Below, piece after piece: positions 6,223 to 16,321 of a stretch of DNA of 20,556 bases (position 1 is the first letter of the stretch; each line of letters opens with the position of its first letter). The stretch covers positions 1 through 20,556 of the forward strand of contig JAFNAU010000015.1 in assembly GCA_017860335.1 (NCBI GenBank), read 5' to 3'. The notes below the pieces were generated by a model. It worked only from the letters and a program-made list of their open reading frames with translations. It ran no database searches and had not been told where the DNA came from. This DNA is from Bacteroidota bacterium. GTDB taxonomy: Bacteria; Bacteroidota; Bacteroidia; Bacteroidales; Paludibacteraceae. The position numbers and the translations under genes were made by a program.

Positions 6223-9093
6223 ATGAATATGTGGAAAATTCGAATTTTGATAACAGCTTCCCTGATTGCTATTCAGATATTTATCTTTGCACAGGAATTT
6301 ACGCCTATTGTCAACCAATATTCAAAGAAAGATTACAATGCCTCAAACCAGAACTGGGATGTTAAGCAAGCTGCTGACGGAAAGATGTGTTTTGGTAATA
6401 ACCAGGGCTTATTGCAGTTTGATGGTTCCGGCTGGAAAGTTTATAAAATTCCGGGAAACAAGATTATTCGTTCACTTTATATTTCTTCAGATAAGAAAAT
6501 TTATGTCGGTTCATTCGAAGAATTCGGGTATTTTAAGAAAGATAACAAAGGAAAGCTCATCTATAGTTCAATATCCGATAAACTTGGCAATTATAAAATG
6601 CAGAATGATGAGATATGGAACATACTTGAAACTGACGGAAAGATTATTTTTCAGTCATTCACGAGTTTTTTTACTTACGACAAACATAGCGTAAGAGGGA
6701 AACGATTCCCGTTGACTTTTCTTTTCTTTCAGAAGTTTAAAAATGAAATTTATACCCACACAGATCAGAAAGGATTATGTTATTATGATAAAAGGAAAGA
6801 TGATTTTATTCCGGTAAATAACACTCCTTTTAAAAGTGCAGTTGTAGCAATCCTCCCGATAAATCATCATGAAGCATTCATTGTGACTAAAGCAGACGGA
6901 ATCTACATTTTTAACGGCATTGATTTCAAACGCTTAGTCACGGATACTGACAGGGAGTTGTCAGGAGCTAATATAAATAAAGCTGTGTTGACAAAGGATT
7001 CTTTACTGGTCATCGGAACTATCCAAAATGGTGTGACCGCTCTAAATTACAAAGGTCGAAAGGTGTGGACGCTGAATACAACCAATGTACTTCAAAACAA
7101 TACTGTTCTAGGGTTATACTGTGATCAGGAAAATAATCTCTGGCTAGCTTTGGATAAAGGTATTTCCATGTTGCGGCTTGGAAAATCTTTAAATTATATT
7201 CGTTCATTCTCACCATCCATAGGAGCCATTTATTCTGTCAATTTTCAGGAACCTGACAATCTGTTTATAGCTACTAATCAGGGATTTTACAGGGCAAAAT
7301 TGAACATAGCAGCTAAAAGAATCGAAAATGTGACACTTGACCCAAGGATTACCGGGCAGGTTTGGGACATTTCCAGATTTGATAATCAATTTTTCTGTGG
7401 AAATAATGAACAGACTTATGAAGTGGATAAAACTCAAAGTAAAGTAGTTTCACCGGTGAAGGGCGGAATTTGTATCAGTAAAGGAATTATTCATGGCAAA
7501 GAAGTGCTGGTTCAGGGTACATACACCGAGTTATGCATTTATGAGAAAAAAAATAATGTCTGGACTTTTAGTCATTCGGTAAGTAACTTTCTCAATCCCA
7601 TTCAGTATATTGAAATTGATTATAAGGGTACTATCTGGGCGGCTCATATGCATGCAGGCCTGTATGCTATCCGCTTGAAAGAAGACCTGAGAACGATAGA
7701 GAGCCTGAAATCTTACAAGTCGCTTGATAACGTTCATAAAGTGCCAATAAATGTATTTTCCATCAATAACCGGATTGTATTTACCGATAATATGGCTTTT
7801 TACACTTACGACGACATTCATAAGAAAATTATTCCATACGATTTGATTAATAACTCGCTCGGACGATTTGCCCAGGCTTATCGGGTTTGCAGTTCGTCGC
7901 CAAATTATTACTGGTTTATCCGTGATGATGAAGCTGCTCTGGTGAAAATACAAAATGATAAAATCAACATTATTGACCAGGTACAGAATTCTTTGTTTCT
8001 GAATCAGACCGTGGATAATTATCAAAATATCTTTTATTTAAATGACAAAATATCGTTAATTACACTCGAAAATGGGTTGGCACTGCATGAAAGACAGAAT
8101 GGGAAAAACAATTTGAGTAAGAATACACTTCAGATTTCAAAAGTAGAAGTGAACGGCAGGAAAAACAGGAAGATAATTAATTTTCCTGTCATAGCCGATT
8201 CCGAAATAAAGATATCCTATAAAAATAACAACATCAGATTTACCGTTTTTTATCCTGTTTATTCATACTTGAATAACCTTTCTTTTAGATACCGACTAAT
8301 AGGATTCGATGATGTTTGGAGCAGATCTACTCCAGATAACTCCAAAGAGTATAATTATCTGTTGCCGGGAAAATATACATTCGAAGTACAGGCTCTGTCC
8401 AACAGCAATGAAGTACTTTCCACTGTTTCGTATGATTTTTTGGTTCAACCTCCTTTCTACTGGAATACATTTTCGAAAATGCTGTATATTTTACTTTTTA
8501 CCCTGATGGCTTATTTTGCTTACTGGCTTGTTAAGCGTAATTTCAGAATTAAAAAACAAAAGATTCATGAAGAACAGGAAGCTATCCGAAAAAAGGAGAT
8601 TGAAAAAAGAGAACAACAGATTATAGCTTTAAAAAATGAGAAATTGGAATCGGAAATTGTTCTTAAGAGTAAAGAGCTTGCCGGATCAACCATGACTATT
8701 ATAAAGAAGAATGAACTGATGAACACAATCAAAGATGAAATAGTTTCTTTAAAAAAGACATTGGGAACACAATATCCTAACAAGTATTATGATAAACTGA
8801 TTAAGCTTCTGGATGAAAATATTTCTTCGGAAGATGATTGGGCGATTTTTCAAGCTAATTTTGACAGGATTCATGAAAATTTCTTTAGAAACTTACACGC
8901 TACCTATTCCGAATTAACAGCTAATGATCTGCGGTTTTGTGCCTTTTTCCGTTTGAATTTAAGTACAAAGGATATAGCCCACTTAATGAACATTTCATCT
9001 AAAGGTGTAGAAGTGGCGCGTTATCGAATTCGTAAAAAAATGAGCATTCCATCCGAAAAAAATATCAGCGAATTTTTAATTGAGTTCAAGTAA
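6223..9093 (+). CDS. Membrane-spanning sensor-regulator (beta-propeller, Y_Y_Y, LuxR-type HTH)
   Basis: A one-piece sensor and transcription factor of 956 residues. Residues 1-24 form a signal sequence. The large periplasmic part holds two-component-regulator-type propeller repeats (for example NNQGLLQFDGSGWKVYKI at 59-76 and ENNLWLALDKGISML), followed by a Y_Y_Y domain at about 660-744 (ISYKNNNIRFTVF, FRYRLIGFDDVW, LLPGKYTFEVQA). A membrane helix spans about 753-771 (MLYILLFTLMAYFAYWLVK). A charged coiled coil follows, then a LuxR/GerE-like helix-turn-helix from about 898 (LTANDLRFCAFF, STKDIAHLMNISSKGVEVARYRIRKKM). There is no histidine kinase or receiver domain, so this is not a classical hybrid two-component system. 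It precedes the glucan operon in the same direction and is the obvious candidate activator. The ligand, probably an oligosaccharide, is inferred. Confidence 0.88.
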   Translation: MNMWKIRILITASLIAIQIFIFAQEFTPIVNQYSKKDYNASNQNWDVKQAADGKMCFGNNQGLLQFDGSGWKVYKIPGNKIIRSLYISSDKKIYVGSFEEFGYFKKDNKGKLIYSSISDKLGNYKMQNDEIWNILETDGKIIFQSFTSFFTYDKHSVRGKRFPLTFLFFQKFKNEIYTHTDQKGLCYYDKRKDDFIPVNNTPFKSAVVAILPINHHEAFIVTKADGIYIFNGIDFKRLVTDTDRELSGANINKAVLTKDSLLVIGTIQNGVTALNYKGRKVWTLNTTNVLQNNTVLGLYCDQENNLWLALDKGISMLRLGKSLNYIRSFSPSIGAIYSVNFQEPDNLFIATNQGFYRAKLNIAAKRIENVTLDPRITGQVWDISRFDNQFFCGNNEQTYEVDKTQSKVVSPVKGGICISKGIIHGKEVLVQGTYTELCIYEKKNNVWTFSHSVSNFLNPIQYIEIDYKGTIWAAHMHAGLYAIRLKEDLRTIESLKSYKSLDNVHKVPINVFSINNRIVFTDNMAFYTYDDIHKKIIPYDLINNSLGRFAQAYRVCSSSPNYYWFIRDDEAALVKIQNDKINIIDQVQNSLFLNQTVDNYQNIFYLNDKISLITLENGLALHERQNGKNNLSKNTLQISKVEVNGRKNRKIINFPVIADSEIKISYKNNNIRFTVFYPVYSYLNNLSFRYRLIGFDDVWSRSTPDNSKEYNYLLPGKYTFEVQALSNSNEVLSTVSYDFLVQPPFYWNTFSKMLYILLFTLMAYFAYWLVKRNFRIKKQKIHEEQEAIRKKEIEKREQQIIALKNEKLESEIVLKSKELAGSTMTIIKKNELMNTIKDEIVSLKKTLGTQYPNKYYDKLIKLLDENISSEDDWAIFQANFDRIHENFFRNLHATYSELTANDLRFCAFFRLNLSTKDIAHLMNISSKGVEVARYRIRKKMSIPSEKNISEFLIEFK

Positions 9094-9154
9094 ATACTAC
9101 AATATTGTTTTCAATTTCTGCTGACAGTTTTTATAAAATAATTACTTTTCATCT

Positions 9155-9181
9155 ATCTCATTAATAGTTATTTAATGAGAT
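9155..9181. repeat. AT-rich inverted repeat after the regulator gene
   Basis: ATCTCATTAA (9155-9164) and TTAATGAGAT (9172-9181) form a perfect 10-bp stem with a 7-base loop. There is only a short T run after it, so it could be a weak terminator of the regulator transcript or an operator in the promoter region of the glucan operon. Confidence 0.55.
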
Positions 9182-9195
9182 TTAGTTGACTCATG

Positions 9196-9255
9196 TAGGG
9201 CTAAAATAGGGCTCCATTTTTTGAGTCTTTTTAATTGTAGTATTCAAATAGGGTC
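9196..9255 (+). promoter_or_regulatory. Candidate operator: phased TAGGGCT repeats before the glucan operon
   Basis: TAGGGCT occurs at 9196-9202 and 9207-9213, start to start 11 bases (one helical turn). A related TAGGGTC lies at 9249-9255, 42 bases on (about four turns). No TTTG-N19-21-TAnnTTTG promoter is visible before the GH3 gene, which fits an activator-dependent promoter. Assignment to the regulator encoded just upstream is inference. Confidence 0.45.
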
Positions 9256-9312
9256 GAAATATTTTGAATTAGAAGATTTCGTGTGCAAATTTGTGACAGA
9301 AATTACAAAACT

Positions 9313-11694
9313 ATGAAGACCCTTAACTTTTACTTGTTTTTGCCGGTTATGATGTTGATTGGTTTTACACCTGTGAACTCAGCATACGCGCTAAAAAAAA
9401 TAATGAAGACTCCAGTCGACATTGTAAATAAACCCCTACAAACAGAGGTTGTTTCAACGAAATCGACTCATTTCAAGCCCAATCCATTGATGGATCAGTT
9501 CATTGATGACCTGATGTCGAAAATGACGCTCGATGAGAAGTTAGGTCAATTGAATCTACCGTCTGCAGGTGATTTCACTACAGGGCAGGCAAAAAGTTCC
9601 AACATCGGTCAAAAAATTAAAGAAGGAAGAGTTGGCGGATTGTTTAACATTAAGGGTGTTGATAAAATCCGTGAAACGCAGCGAGTGGCTATAGAGGAAA
9701 GCCGGTTGAAAATTCCTATGCTTTTCGGAATGGACGTAATTCACGGTTACGAGTCTACGTTCCCCATCCCGCTGGGATTGGCTTCATCCTGGGATATGGA
9801 TTTAATTCAGCAATCGGCACGTGTGGCCGCTCAGGAAGCAACAGCCGATGGTATTAACTGGACTTTTTCACCGATGGTTGACATTTCCCGTGACCCGCGT
9901 TGGGGACGCATGTCTGAAGGTTCAGGCGAAGATCCGTACTTAGGAAGTATGATTGCACGAGCTATGATAAGCGGTTATCAGGGAAATGATCTGTCTGCAA
10001 ATAATACTATGCTGGCTTGCGTGAAGCACTTTGCTCTGTATGGAGCACCTGAAGGAGGACGTGATTACAATACGGTGGATATGAGCAGAATAACGATGTA
10101 TAACGTATATTTTCCACCTTACAAAGCCGCTGTGGAAGCCGGAGTGGGAAGTGTAATGGCATCGTTCAATGAGGTGGAAGGGATTCCGGCAACAGCAAAC
10201 CGCTGGCTTCAAACAGAAGTACTCCGTAACCAGTGGGGATTTGAAGGATTGAATGTAAGTGACTATACCGGAATTAAGGAAATGATAGCACACGGAATTG
10301 GTGACTTGCAGACAGTTTCAGCATTGGCACTTCACGCAGGTGTGGATATGGACATGGTAAGCGAAGGTTTTCTGACAACACTAAAAAAATCGCTGGACGA
10401 AGGAAAAATTACACATTCTGAAATAGATCAGGCTGCCCGTCGTATTTTGGAAGCCAAATACAGACTTGGATTGTTCGACGATCCATATAAATATTGTAAT
10501 GCCGAAAGAGCTAAAAAAGAAATTTATTCAGCCAAAAACAGAGCGATAGCAAGAAATGTTGCAAGTCAATCAATGGTACTGCTGAAAAATCGAAATCAAC
10601 TCCTCCCGCTTTCACCCAAAGGAAAAATTGCAGTAATCGGTCCGCTTTCCGATAATCCCGAGAATATGCCCGGTACATGGAGCGTGGCATCCAAACACGC
10701 TGATGCTGTCACACTTCTGAAAGGATTGAAAGAAATGTATGGCAAACAGGTAGAGTTTTTATCTGCAAAAGGAGCAAATTTTGATTACGATACTGAGTTT
10801 GAAAACCGGATTACAATGTTTGGGAAAAAAGCTTACAGGGACGAAAGAAACAAAGAAGAAATTTTGAAAGAAGCACTTGATATCGCCAACAAAGTAGATG
10901 TAATTATTGTTGCTTTAGGTGAAGCATCCGAATCATCGGGCGAAGCAAGTTCGATGGTTAATCTGGAGCTTCGTCAGTCGCAAAAAGATTTGTTGAGAGA
11001 GCTTAAAAAAACAGGAAAACCAATTGTCCTTGTATTGTTTAATGGCAGGGCAATGGTAATAAACGAAGAGAATGAAATAGCGGATGCCATTCTGAATGTC
11101 TGGTTTCCGGGAAGTGAAGCGGGTTATGCCATTTCCGATGTGCTGTTCGGAAAGGTGAATCCATCGGCTAAGCTGCCGGTTACATTCCCAAGAAGTGTAG
11201 GTCAGATTCCGATTTACTACAATCATAAAAATACCGGCAGACCTTTGACCGATGAAAATGTTTGGGAAAAATTCCGTACAGCTTATCTGGACGTGTCCAA
11301 CACTCCTTTGTTCCCGTTTGGTTTTGGATTGAGTTATACAACATTTAATTACAGCAATGTAAATGTCAGCTCAAAAAATCTTCAGGGAAACGTAAAATTG
11401 ACTGCAAGTGTAACTGTAAAAAACACAGGGAAATACGACGGTGCGGAAGTGGTTCAGCTGTATATCCGGGATGTGTTTGGAATGAATACCCGCCCGGTAA
11501 AAGAGCTGAAAGGTTTCCAAAAAGTGATGCTCAAAGCAGGCGAAAGCAAAACTGTAAGTTTTGATATTACGCCTGAAGAGCTGAAATATTATAACAATGA
11601 TCTGAAATACGATTGGGAAAGCGGTGATTTTGAAATAATGATTGGCACTAATTCAAAGGATGTGAATTCGGTAACTATTAATTGGCAAAAATAG
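9313..11694 (+). CDS. bglX: GH3 beta-glucosidase, BglX type
   Basis: A periplasmic exo-acting beta-glucosidase that removes glucose from the non-reducing end of oligosaccharides. The ATG at 9313 is chosen over an in-frame GTG at 9283 because it begins a good signal peptide (MKTLNFYLFLPVMMLIGF, cleaved near SAYA). GH3 N-domain: MTLDEKLGQL, FGMDVIHGY, DPRWGRMSEGSGEDPYL, CVKHFALYG, and GLNVSDYTG, with D317 as the expected nucleophile. GH3 C-domain: LGEASESSGEASSMVNL, with E544 the likely acid/base. A fibronectin-III-like domain closes the protein (LTASVTVKNTGKYDGAEVVQLYIRD). Its 793 residues are normal. BT_3567 of Bacteroides thetaiotaomicron, a relative of this type, prefers beta-1,2 linked glucose; lying next to GH144-like genes supports sophorose or short beta-1,2-glucans as substrate. 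The next gene begins 3 bases after its stop. Confidence 0.92.
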   Translation: MKTLNFYLFLPVMMLIGFTPVNSAYALKKIMKTPVDIVNKPLQTEVVSTKSTHFKPNPLMDQFIDDLMSKMTLDEKLGQLNLPSAGDFTTGQAKSSNIGQKIKEGRVGGLFNIKGVDKIRETQRVAIEESRLKIPMLFGMDVIHGYESTFPIPLGLASSWDMDLIQQSARVAAQEATADGINWTFSPMVDISRDPRWGRMSEGSGEDPYLGSMIARAMISGYQGNDLSANNTMLACVKHFALYGAPEGGRDYNTVDMSRITMYNVYFPPYKAAVEAGVGSVMASFNEVEGIPATANRWLQTEVLRNQWGFEGLNVSDYTGIKEMIAHGIGDLQTVSALALHAGVDMDMVSEGFLTTLKKSLDEGKITHSEIDQAARRILEAKYRLGLFDDPYKYCNAERAKKEIYSAKNRAIARNVASQSMVLLKNRNQLLPLSPKGKIAVIGPLSDNPENMPGTWSVASKHADAVTLLKGLKEMYGKQVEFLSAKGANFDYDTEFENRITMFGKKAYRDERNKEEILKEALDIANKVDVIIVALGEASESSGEASSMVNLELRQSQKDLLRELKKTGKPIVLVLFNGRAMVINEENEIADAILNVWFPGSEAGYAISDVLFGKVNPSAKLPVTFPRSVGQIPIYYNHKNTGRPLTDENVWEKFRTAYLDVSNTPLFPFGFGLSYTTFNYSNVNVSSKNLQGNVKLTASVTVKNTGKYDGAEVVQLYIRDVFGMNTRPVKELKGFQKVMLKAGESKTVSFDITPEELKYYNNDLKYDWESGDFEIMIGTNSKDVNSVTINWQK

Positions 11695-11697
11695 GCT

Positions 11698-13287
11698 ATG
11701 AAAAAACCAATAAGTTTAGGATTACTTTTGATGATATTCGGAGTATTGTCAGCTCAAAGCCAATATATTGTGCCAAATGAACTGAAAGCTGAAAGTTTTC
11801 CGGGTCATTCTGAAATTTGCTGGAAAAACCATCAGGGATTTACGTATGAAGTGTATCGGCTGATAGGAAATGCAAAATCATTTATAAAACAGGGTGAAAC
11901 TGCTCAGGATTATTTTCTGGATTTTTACGAAAAGAATATTCCCCAAAATGCTGAAATTCGTTACAGAATAATTCCGAAGGGAATGAAAATTACCGATTCC
12001 GCTGCTGGTAAATTTGAAATAAAAGTAACGCGAAAAGCTTACAGGGACGAAGATTTACTGGATATGACGCAACGTTATACGACCCGTTATTTCTTGGATT
12101 TTGCTGAGCCGGGTACCGGAATGGCTCGTGAACGCAGCAATGATGTGAATGGCGATATAGTAACTACCGGCGGAACCGGTTTCGGGCTGATGGCCATCGT
12201 TGCCGGAATCGAAAGAAATTATTTTCCGAAAGAAAAAGGTTTAGAGGTTATAAATAAGATTGTTAGTTTTCTCGGCTCTGTCGAGCGGTTTCATGGGGCG
12301 TGGGCACACTGGTACAATGCAGATACACGAAAAGCATTCAGCTTCAGCAAATATGACGATGGCGGCGATTTGGTGGAAACTGCACTATTGATGCAAGGTC
12401 TGCTCACCGCCCGTGAATATTTGAAAGAAGGAAATGATAAAGAACATGATTTGGCGAATAAAATTACACATCTTTGGGAAACTGTGGAATGGAACTGGTA
12501 CACACAAGGCATCGACTCGCTTTACTGGCATTGGTCTAAAAATTACGGATGGAAAATGAACCACCGTATAAAAGGATTTGACGAAACGCTGATTACGTAT
12601 GTGCTGGCAGCATCATCACCCACCTATTCGATTGATGCAAAAGTGTATGAAGCCTGTTTCAAAAATTCGCCTTATTATTACAACGGGAAAAGTTATTATG
12701 GAATAAAACTAGACCTGGGAATGGATTACGGCGGTCCGCTGTTTTTCACACATTACAGTTTTCTGGGACTAAATCCGAATGGATTGACGGACAGCTATAC
12801 AAACTACTTTGAAAGAAATAAAGCCCACACCCTTATCCACAGGGCTTATGCCATCAATAATCCAAAAAAGTACACAGGCTATGGAGCGAATTTATGGGGA
12901 TTTACTTCGTCGGACGACCCGATAGTCGGATATTCATCACATCATCCCGGAACCGATTCCGATAACGGAACTGTTCCGCCCACAGCAGCTCTTTCATCTA
13001 TTGTTTATACTCCAAAAGAGAGCATGGAGGTGTTAAAATACCTGTACTTTGAAAAAGGAAAACAGGTTTTTGGAAAATACGGATTTTATGATGCTTATAA
13101 TCCGGGTTTAATTGAAGGTCAACAAGTGGTGAAAAGTTATCTTGCCATTGACCAGGGGCCAATAGCAATAATGATTGAGAACTTCCGGAGCGGACTCATT
13201 TGGAATTTATTTATGGGAAACCAGGAAATTCAAAACGGGTTAAAAAAAATAGGATTTAATTTTCAATTAACTTCAAATAATAAGTAG
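11698..13287 (+). CDS. GH144-like beta-1,2-glucanase, periplasmic type
   Basis: 529 residues. The signal peptide (1-20, ending LSA-QS) has no lipobox, so a soluble periplasmic or secreted protein is expected. Residues about 25-112 form an Ig/FnIII-like domain. The glycoamylase-like (PF10091) (alpha/alpha)6 barrel spans about 125-525: TGGTGFGLMAIVAGIER (157-173), HGAWAHWYN, DDGGDLVETALLMQGLL (220-236), WNWY, YWHWS, YGGPLFFTHYSFLG, and SYLAIDQGPIAIMIENFRSGLIW. The family includes endo-beta-1,2-glucanase (CpSGL of Chitinophaga pinensis) and an exo enzyme releasing sophorose (BDI_3064 of Parabacteroides distasonis). Its periplasmic location and coupling to GH3 make the exo type more likely. It is often annotated as glucoamylase, which should not be taken as starch activity. 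SusC starts 5 bases downstream. Confidence 0.85.
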   Translation: MKKPISLGLLLMIFGVLSAQSQYIVPNELKAESFPGHSEICWKNHQGFTYEVYRLIGNAKSFIKQGETAQDYFLDFYEKNIPQNAEIRYRIIPKGMKITDSAAGKFEIKVTRKAYRDEDLLDMTQRYTTRYFLDFAEPGTGMARERSNDVNGDIVTTGGTGFGLMAIVAGIERNYFPKEKGLEVINKIVSFLGSVERFHGAWAHWYNADTRKAFSFSKYDDGGDLVETALLMQGLLTAREYLKEGNDKEHDLANKITHLWETVEWNWYTQGIDSLYWHWSKNYGWKMNHRIKGFDETLITYVLAASSPTYSIDAKVYEACFKNSPYYYNGKSYYGIKLDLGMDYGGPLFFTHYSFLGLNPNGLTDSYTNYFERNKAHTLIHRAYAINNPKKYTGYGANLWGFTSSDDPIVGYSSHHPGTDSDNGTVPPTAALSSIVYTPKESMEVLKYLYFEKGKQVFGKYGFYDAYNPGLIEGQQVVKSYLAIDQGPIAIMIENFRSGLIWNLFMGNQEIQNGLKKIGFNFQLTSNNK

Positions 13288-13292
13288 TACAT

Positions 13293-16277
13293 ATGAAAAT
13301 CAAACGTACAACAATCTTTTTACTGATGTTTATTTCGGTTTTCTCTATTGTCGCCCAAAACTTAACTGTTTCGGGGGTAATATCTGATAAAAAGACCGGT
13401 GAAACATTGATTGGTGCCAAAGTTCTGCAACAAGGTACCAATAACGGTACGATTACAAACTTTGACGGGAATTTTTCTATTTCCGTACCGTTAAATTCAA
13501 TCCTGGAAATCAGCTATATCGGCTATAAAAGTCAGGGAGTTACGGTTAGATCCAGTGCACCACTCAATATACAACTGGAAACTAACGACAAGATGTTGGA
13601 TGAAGTAGTGGTAGTCGGTTATGGTACTAAAAAAGCCGGAGCCATTACAGGGTCAGTTATTCAGGTTAAATCTGATGAAATTATAAAAACTCCGGCACAA
13701 TCTGCCATTCAATCCATTCAGGGGAAAGCAGCCGGTGTAAACATTATTGCCACAGATGAACCGGGACGGGCACCGACTGTGATGATACGTGGTATTAATA
13801 CTGTGTTGGGTGGTGGAACTCCATTATATGTAATTGACGGAATCGAAGCAAGCAGCCTTAATGGATTGAGCGCTAACGATATAGAAACAATTGATGTGCT
13901 CAAGGATGCTTCTTCACTCGCAATTTATGGTAATAAGGCTGCAAGTGGTGTAATTTTGGTTACTACCAAAAAAGGAAAAAAAGGAAGTATTAAAGTGAGT
14001 TACGACGGTTACGCCGGTTTCAAAACAATGATGAAAACGGTAGACATGGCAGATGCATATCATTTTTCATATTATCAGAATTTTGCTGCAGGGAGAACCC
14101 GTTTTGCTACCACTCAGCCTTACGATACAAATTGGCTCAAGGAAATAACACAAACCGGAATGACAACAAATCACTCCGTTTCACTTTCCGGTGGTGAAGA
14201 AAACGTGAATTACTATTTCGGCATTTCACGCTACGACGAAAAAGGGATTCTGAAAGGAACTGATTATGACAGAACCAACATTCTGAGTAAAAATGAATAC
14301 AGACTTTTCAATCGCCTGAAAATATCTCAATCCATCAATGTAGCCGTTGTAAATAACGTACCACAACCCTCAAGTGCATTTACAGCGGCTTATAAGCAAT
14401 CACCAATTATGCCCGTGAAGTATGAAAACGGAAAATGGGGAATGCCATTTCTGGATAATTCTACCGGAGAAATAGGCATGATAGGAGATAAATTTAATAA
14501 CGTGCCGAATCCCCTTGCTATGCTTGGTTACAACGAAGACAAAAACAGAAATGTCACTTTATTTGGAACACTGGGGGCAGAAATACAAATTTACAAAGAT
14601 CTAAAATTTAATTCCAATTTCGGTGCTACATTTGATTACGGAATGGGATATTCTTACACGCCGAATAAAGAAAATTGGTTCAGCCAAAATCCAACTGCGA
14701 CTGAAGACGATTTTTATAAAAACAATAAATTCTACAGTACGTTAAGTCAAAGCAGAAGTCATTTTTTTGTATGGAACTGGGATAATTTTCTTACTTATTC
14801 CAAAGACTTTGATAAACATGGAATTACAGCTGTATTAGGTGTTACACGTTCCACTACCAGAACCGCGCAGTATCTTTCCGGAAGACGGAATAATGTACCT
14901 TACCAACCTAATTACTGGTCGCTTGACCTGTCGAAAAGCAATATTGTTACTTCACCCGATAATGTAGTATCAAACAGCAGTCAAACTCCGCTTGTCAATT
15001 TGGGCTATTTTGTGCGTATTGATTATGATTATGAGCGAAAATATTTATTGACAGCATCACTTCGTCGAGACGGTATCAGTGATTTTCAATCGGCAAAAAA
15101 ATGGGGAATTTTCCCGGCAGTTTCGGGAGGATGGGTCGTGAGCAGTGAAGATTTTTTTGAAAAATATGCTTCAGTAATTGATTATTTGAAAATAAAGGCC
15201 GGATATGGTGAAATTGGTAACGGAAACGCAGCTCCATCTGTCAATCAGATACTTTTCCAAAACGGTGCTACTTATCCTTTTGGCTCACCCGAAACAATTT
15301 ATCCCGGTTCGTTTGTTCCATATGCAGTGGACCCAGATTTGACCTGGGAAACAACAAAAGAATTCGGTGGCGGTCTTGAATTCAGAATGTTGAAACAACG
15401 ATTATACGGCACCCTGGAATTTTATCGTAAATTGACCGATAATGTGATTTTACCTGTAAAACTTCCAACAGTACTTTCTCCCGGAGATGTTTATTTAAAT
15501 GCCGGAACGGTTGAAAACAAGGGAATTGAAGCCACATTCTCCTGGAATGATAAATTGGGCGATGAGTTTAATTATATGGCAGGTGTAAATTTTGCAGTAA
15601 ATGACAATGCGATAAAACACATTTACAGTTCTTATTTTGATAAACTTACCGGTGGAGATCTGGGTAACGGACATTATACTAAAGAAATACATATTGGTGA
15701 CCCGATTGGATCGTTTTATGTCTATGAACATACGGGTTATACCGAAGATGGTGCTTTTGCTTATTCATCAGACAGAATAAACGCCGGTTCGTATATTCCG
15801 AAACTGACTTACGGTTTCAATCTGGGGTTTGATTACAAGAATTTTGATTTCTCAACGGATTGGTATGGTGTAATGGGAAATAAAGTGTATAATGGTAAAA
15901 AATCACAACGCTGGGGTGGCGAAAATGTGGAAATGAATGAGTTTAATGACTTTTGGATTCCTTCCAATCCTAAACAGGACGCTGCTAATCCCAGACCATA
16001 TTCTGATACCCCAATGGCTTCTACTTATTTTATTGAAAAAGGAGATTATCTGAGAATAAACAACATTACGATAGGTTATTCTCTGCCAAAAGTGCTAAAA
16101 GAAATTCAAAAATTGAGAGTGTATGTTACGGCTGTAAACCCGTTTATTTTCACAAAATATACCGGATTTACACCTGAGTTGATTGGTTCGGGTACACCGC
16201 TCGGTTCTGCAGGTATAGAGTTGGATGCTTATCCCACAAACAGATCTCTTACCTTTGGTCTGAATATAACATTGTAA
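13293..16277 (+). CDS. SusC-type TonB-dependent outer-membrane transporter
   Basis: A 994-residue outer-membrane importer that pairs with SusD and uses TonB energy to bring oligosaccharides into the periplasm. Signal peptide 1-21 (SIVA-QN), CarboxypepD_reg-like domain about 25-97 (VSGVISDKKTGETLIGAKV, GYKSQGV), the EVVVVGYGTKKAGAITGSV motif at 104-122, and a plug domain to about 226 (VMIRGI, PLYVIDGI, IETIDVLKDASSLAIYGNKAASGVI given in pieces). The rest forms the 22-strand barrel, ending with an aromatic-rich strand (RSLTFGLNITL). It starts 5 bases after the first GH144-like gene and precedes SusD by 44 bases, so all are probably cotranscribed. Complete, with no sign of damage. Substrate is inferred from neighbours. 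Confidence 0.96.
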   Translation: MKIKRTTIFLLMFISVFSIVAQNLTVSGVISDKKTGETLIGAKVLQQGTNNGTITNFDGNFSISVPLNSILEISYIGYKSQGVTVRSSAPLNIQLETNDKMLDEVVVVGYGTKKAGAITGSVIQVKSDEIIKTPAQSAIQSIQGKAAGVNIIATDEPGRAPTVMIRGINTVLGGGTPLYVIDGIEASSLNGLSANDIETIDVLKDASSLAIYGNKAASGVILVTTKKGKKGSIKVSYDGYAGFKTMMKTVDMADAYHFSYYQNFAAGRTRFATTQPYDTNWLKEITQTGMTTNHSVSLSGGEENVNYYFGISRYDEKGILKGTDYDRTNILSKNEYRLFNRLKISQSINVAVVNNVPQPSSAFTAAYKQSPIMPVKYENGKWGMPFLDNSTGEIGMIGDKFNNVPNPLAMLGYNEDKNRNVTLFGTLGAEIQIYKDLKFNSNFGATFDYGMGYSYTPNKENWFSQNPTATEDDFYKNNKFYSTLSQSRSHFFVWNWDNFLTYSKDFDKHGITAVLGVTRSTTRTAQYLSGRRNNVPYQPNYWSLDLSKSNIVTSPDNVVSNSSQTPLVNLGYFVRIDYDYERKYLLTASLRRDGISDFQSAKKWGIFPAVSGGWVVSSEDFFEKYASVIDYLKIKAGYGEIGNGNAAPSVNQILFQNGATYPFGSPETIYPGSFVPYAVDPDLTWETTKEFGGGLEFRMLKQRLYGTLEFYRKLTDNVILPVKLPTVLSPGDVYLNAGTVENKGIEATFSWNDKLGDEFNYMAGVNFAVNDNAIKHIYSSYFDKLTGGDLGNGHYTKEIHIGDPIGSFYVYEHTGYTEDGAFAYSSDRINAGSYIPKLTYGFNLGFDYKNFDFSTDWYGVMGNKVYNGKKSQRWGGENVEMNEFNDFWIPSNPKQDAANPRPYSDTPMASTYFIEKGDYLRINNITIGYSLPKVLKEIQKLRVYVTAVNPFIFTKYTGFTPELIGSGTPLGSAGIELDAYPTNRSLTFGLNITL

Positions 16278-16321
16278 AACAGTCTATCAAACTCTTAAAC
16301 AAGTAATTAACACAAGAAATT

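Noticed and set aside
7531..8025. Minus-strand reading frame of 164 codons inside the regulator gene
   Set aside because: It is antisense to a conserved protein, shows no recognisable motif and has no promoter.
6223..9093. Classical hybrid two-component system
   Set aside because: No histidine kinase, ATPase or receiver domain is present between the membrane helix and the helix-turn-helix.
9283..9312. GTG start extending the GH3 protein by ten residues
   Set aside because: The ATG at 9313 directly begins a typical signal peptide; the extension (MQICDRNYKT) would place charged residues before it without benefit.
11698..13287. Starch-degrading glucoamylase
   Set aside because: The glycoamylase-like domain name is historical; the motifs and the GH3/SusCD context match GH144, and no GH13, GH15 or GH97 enzyme is nearby.
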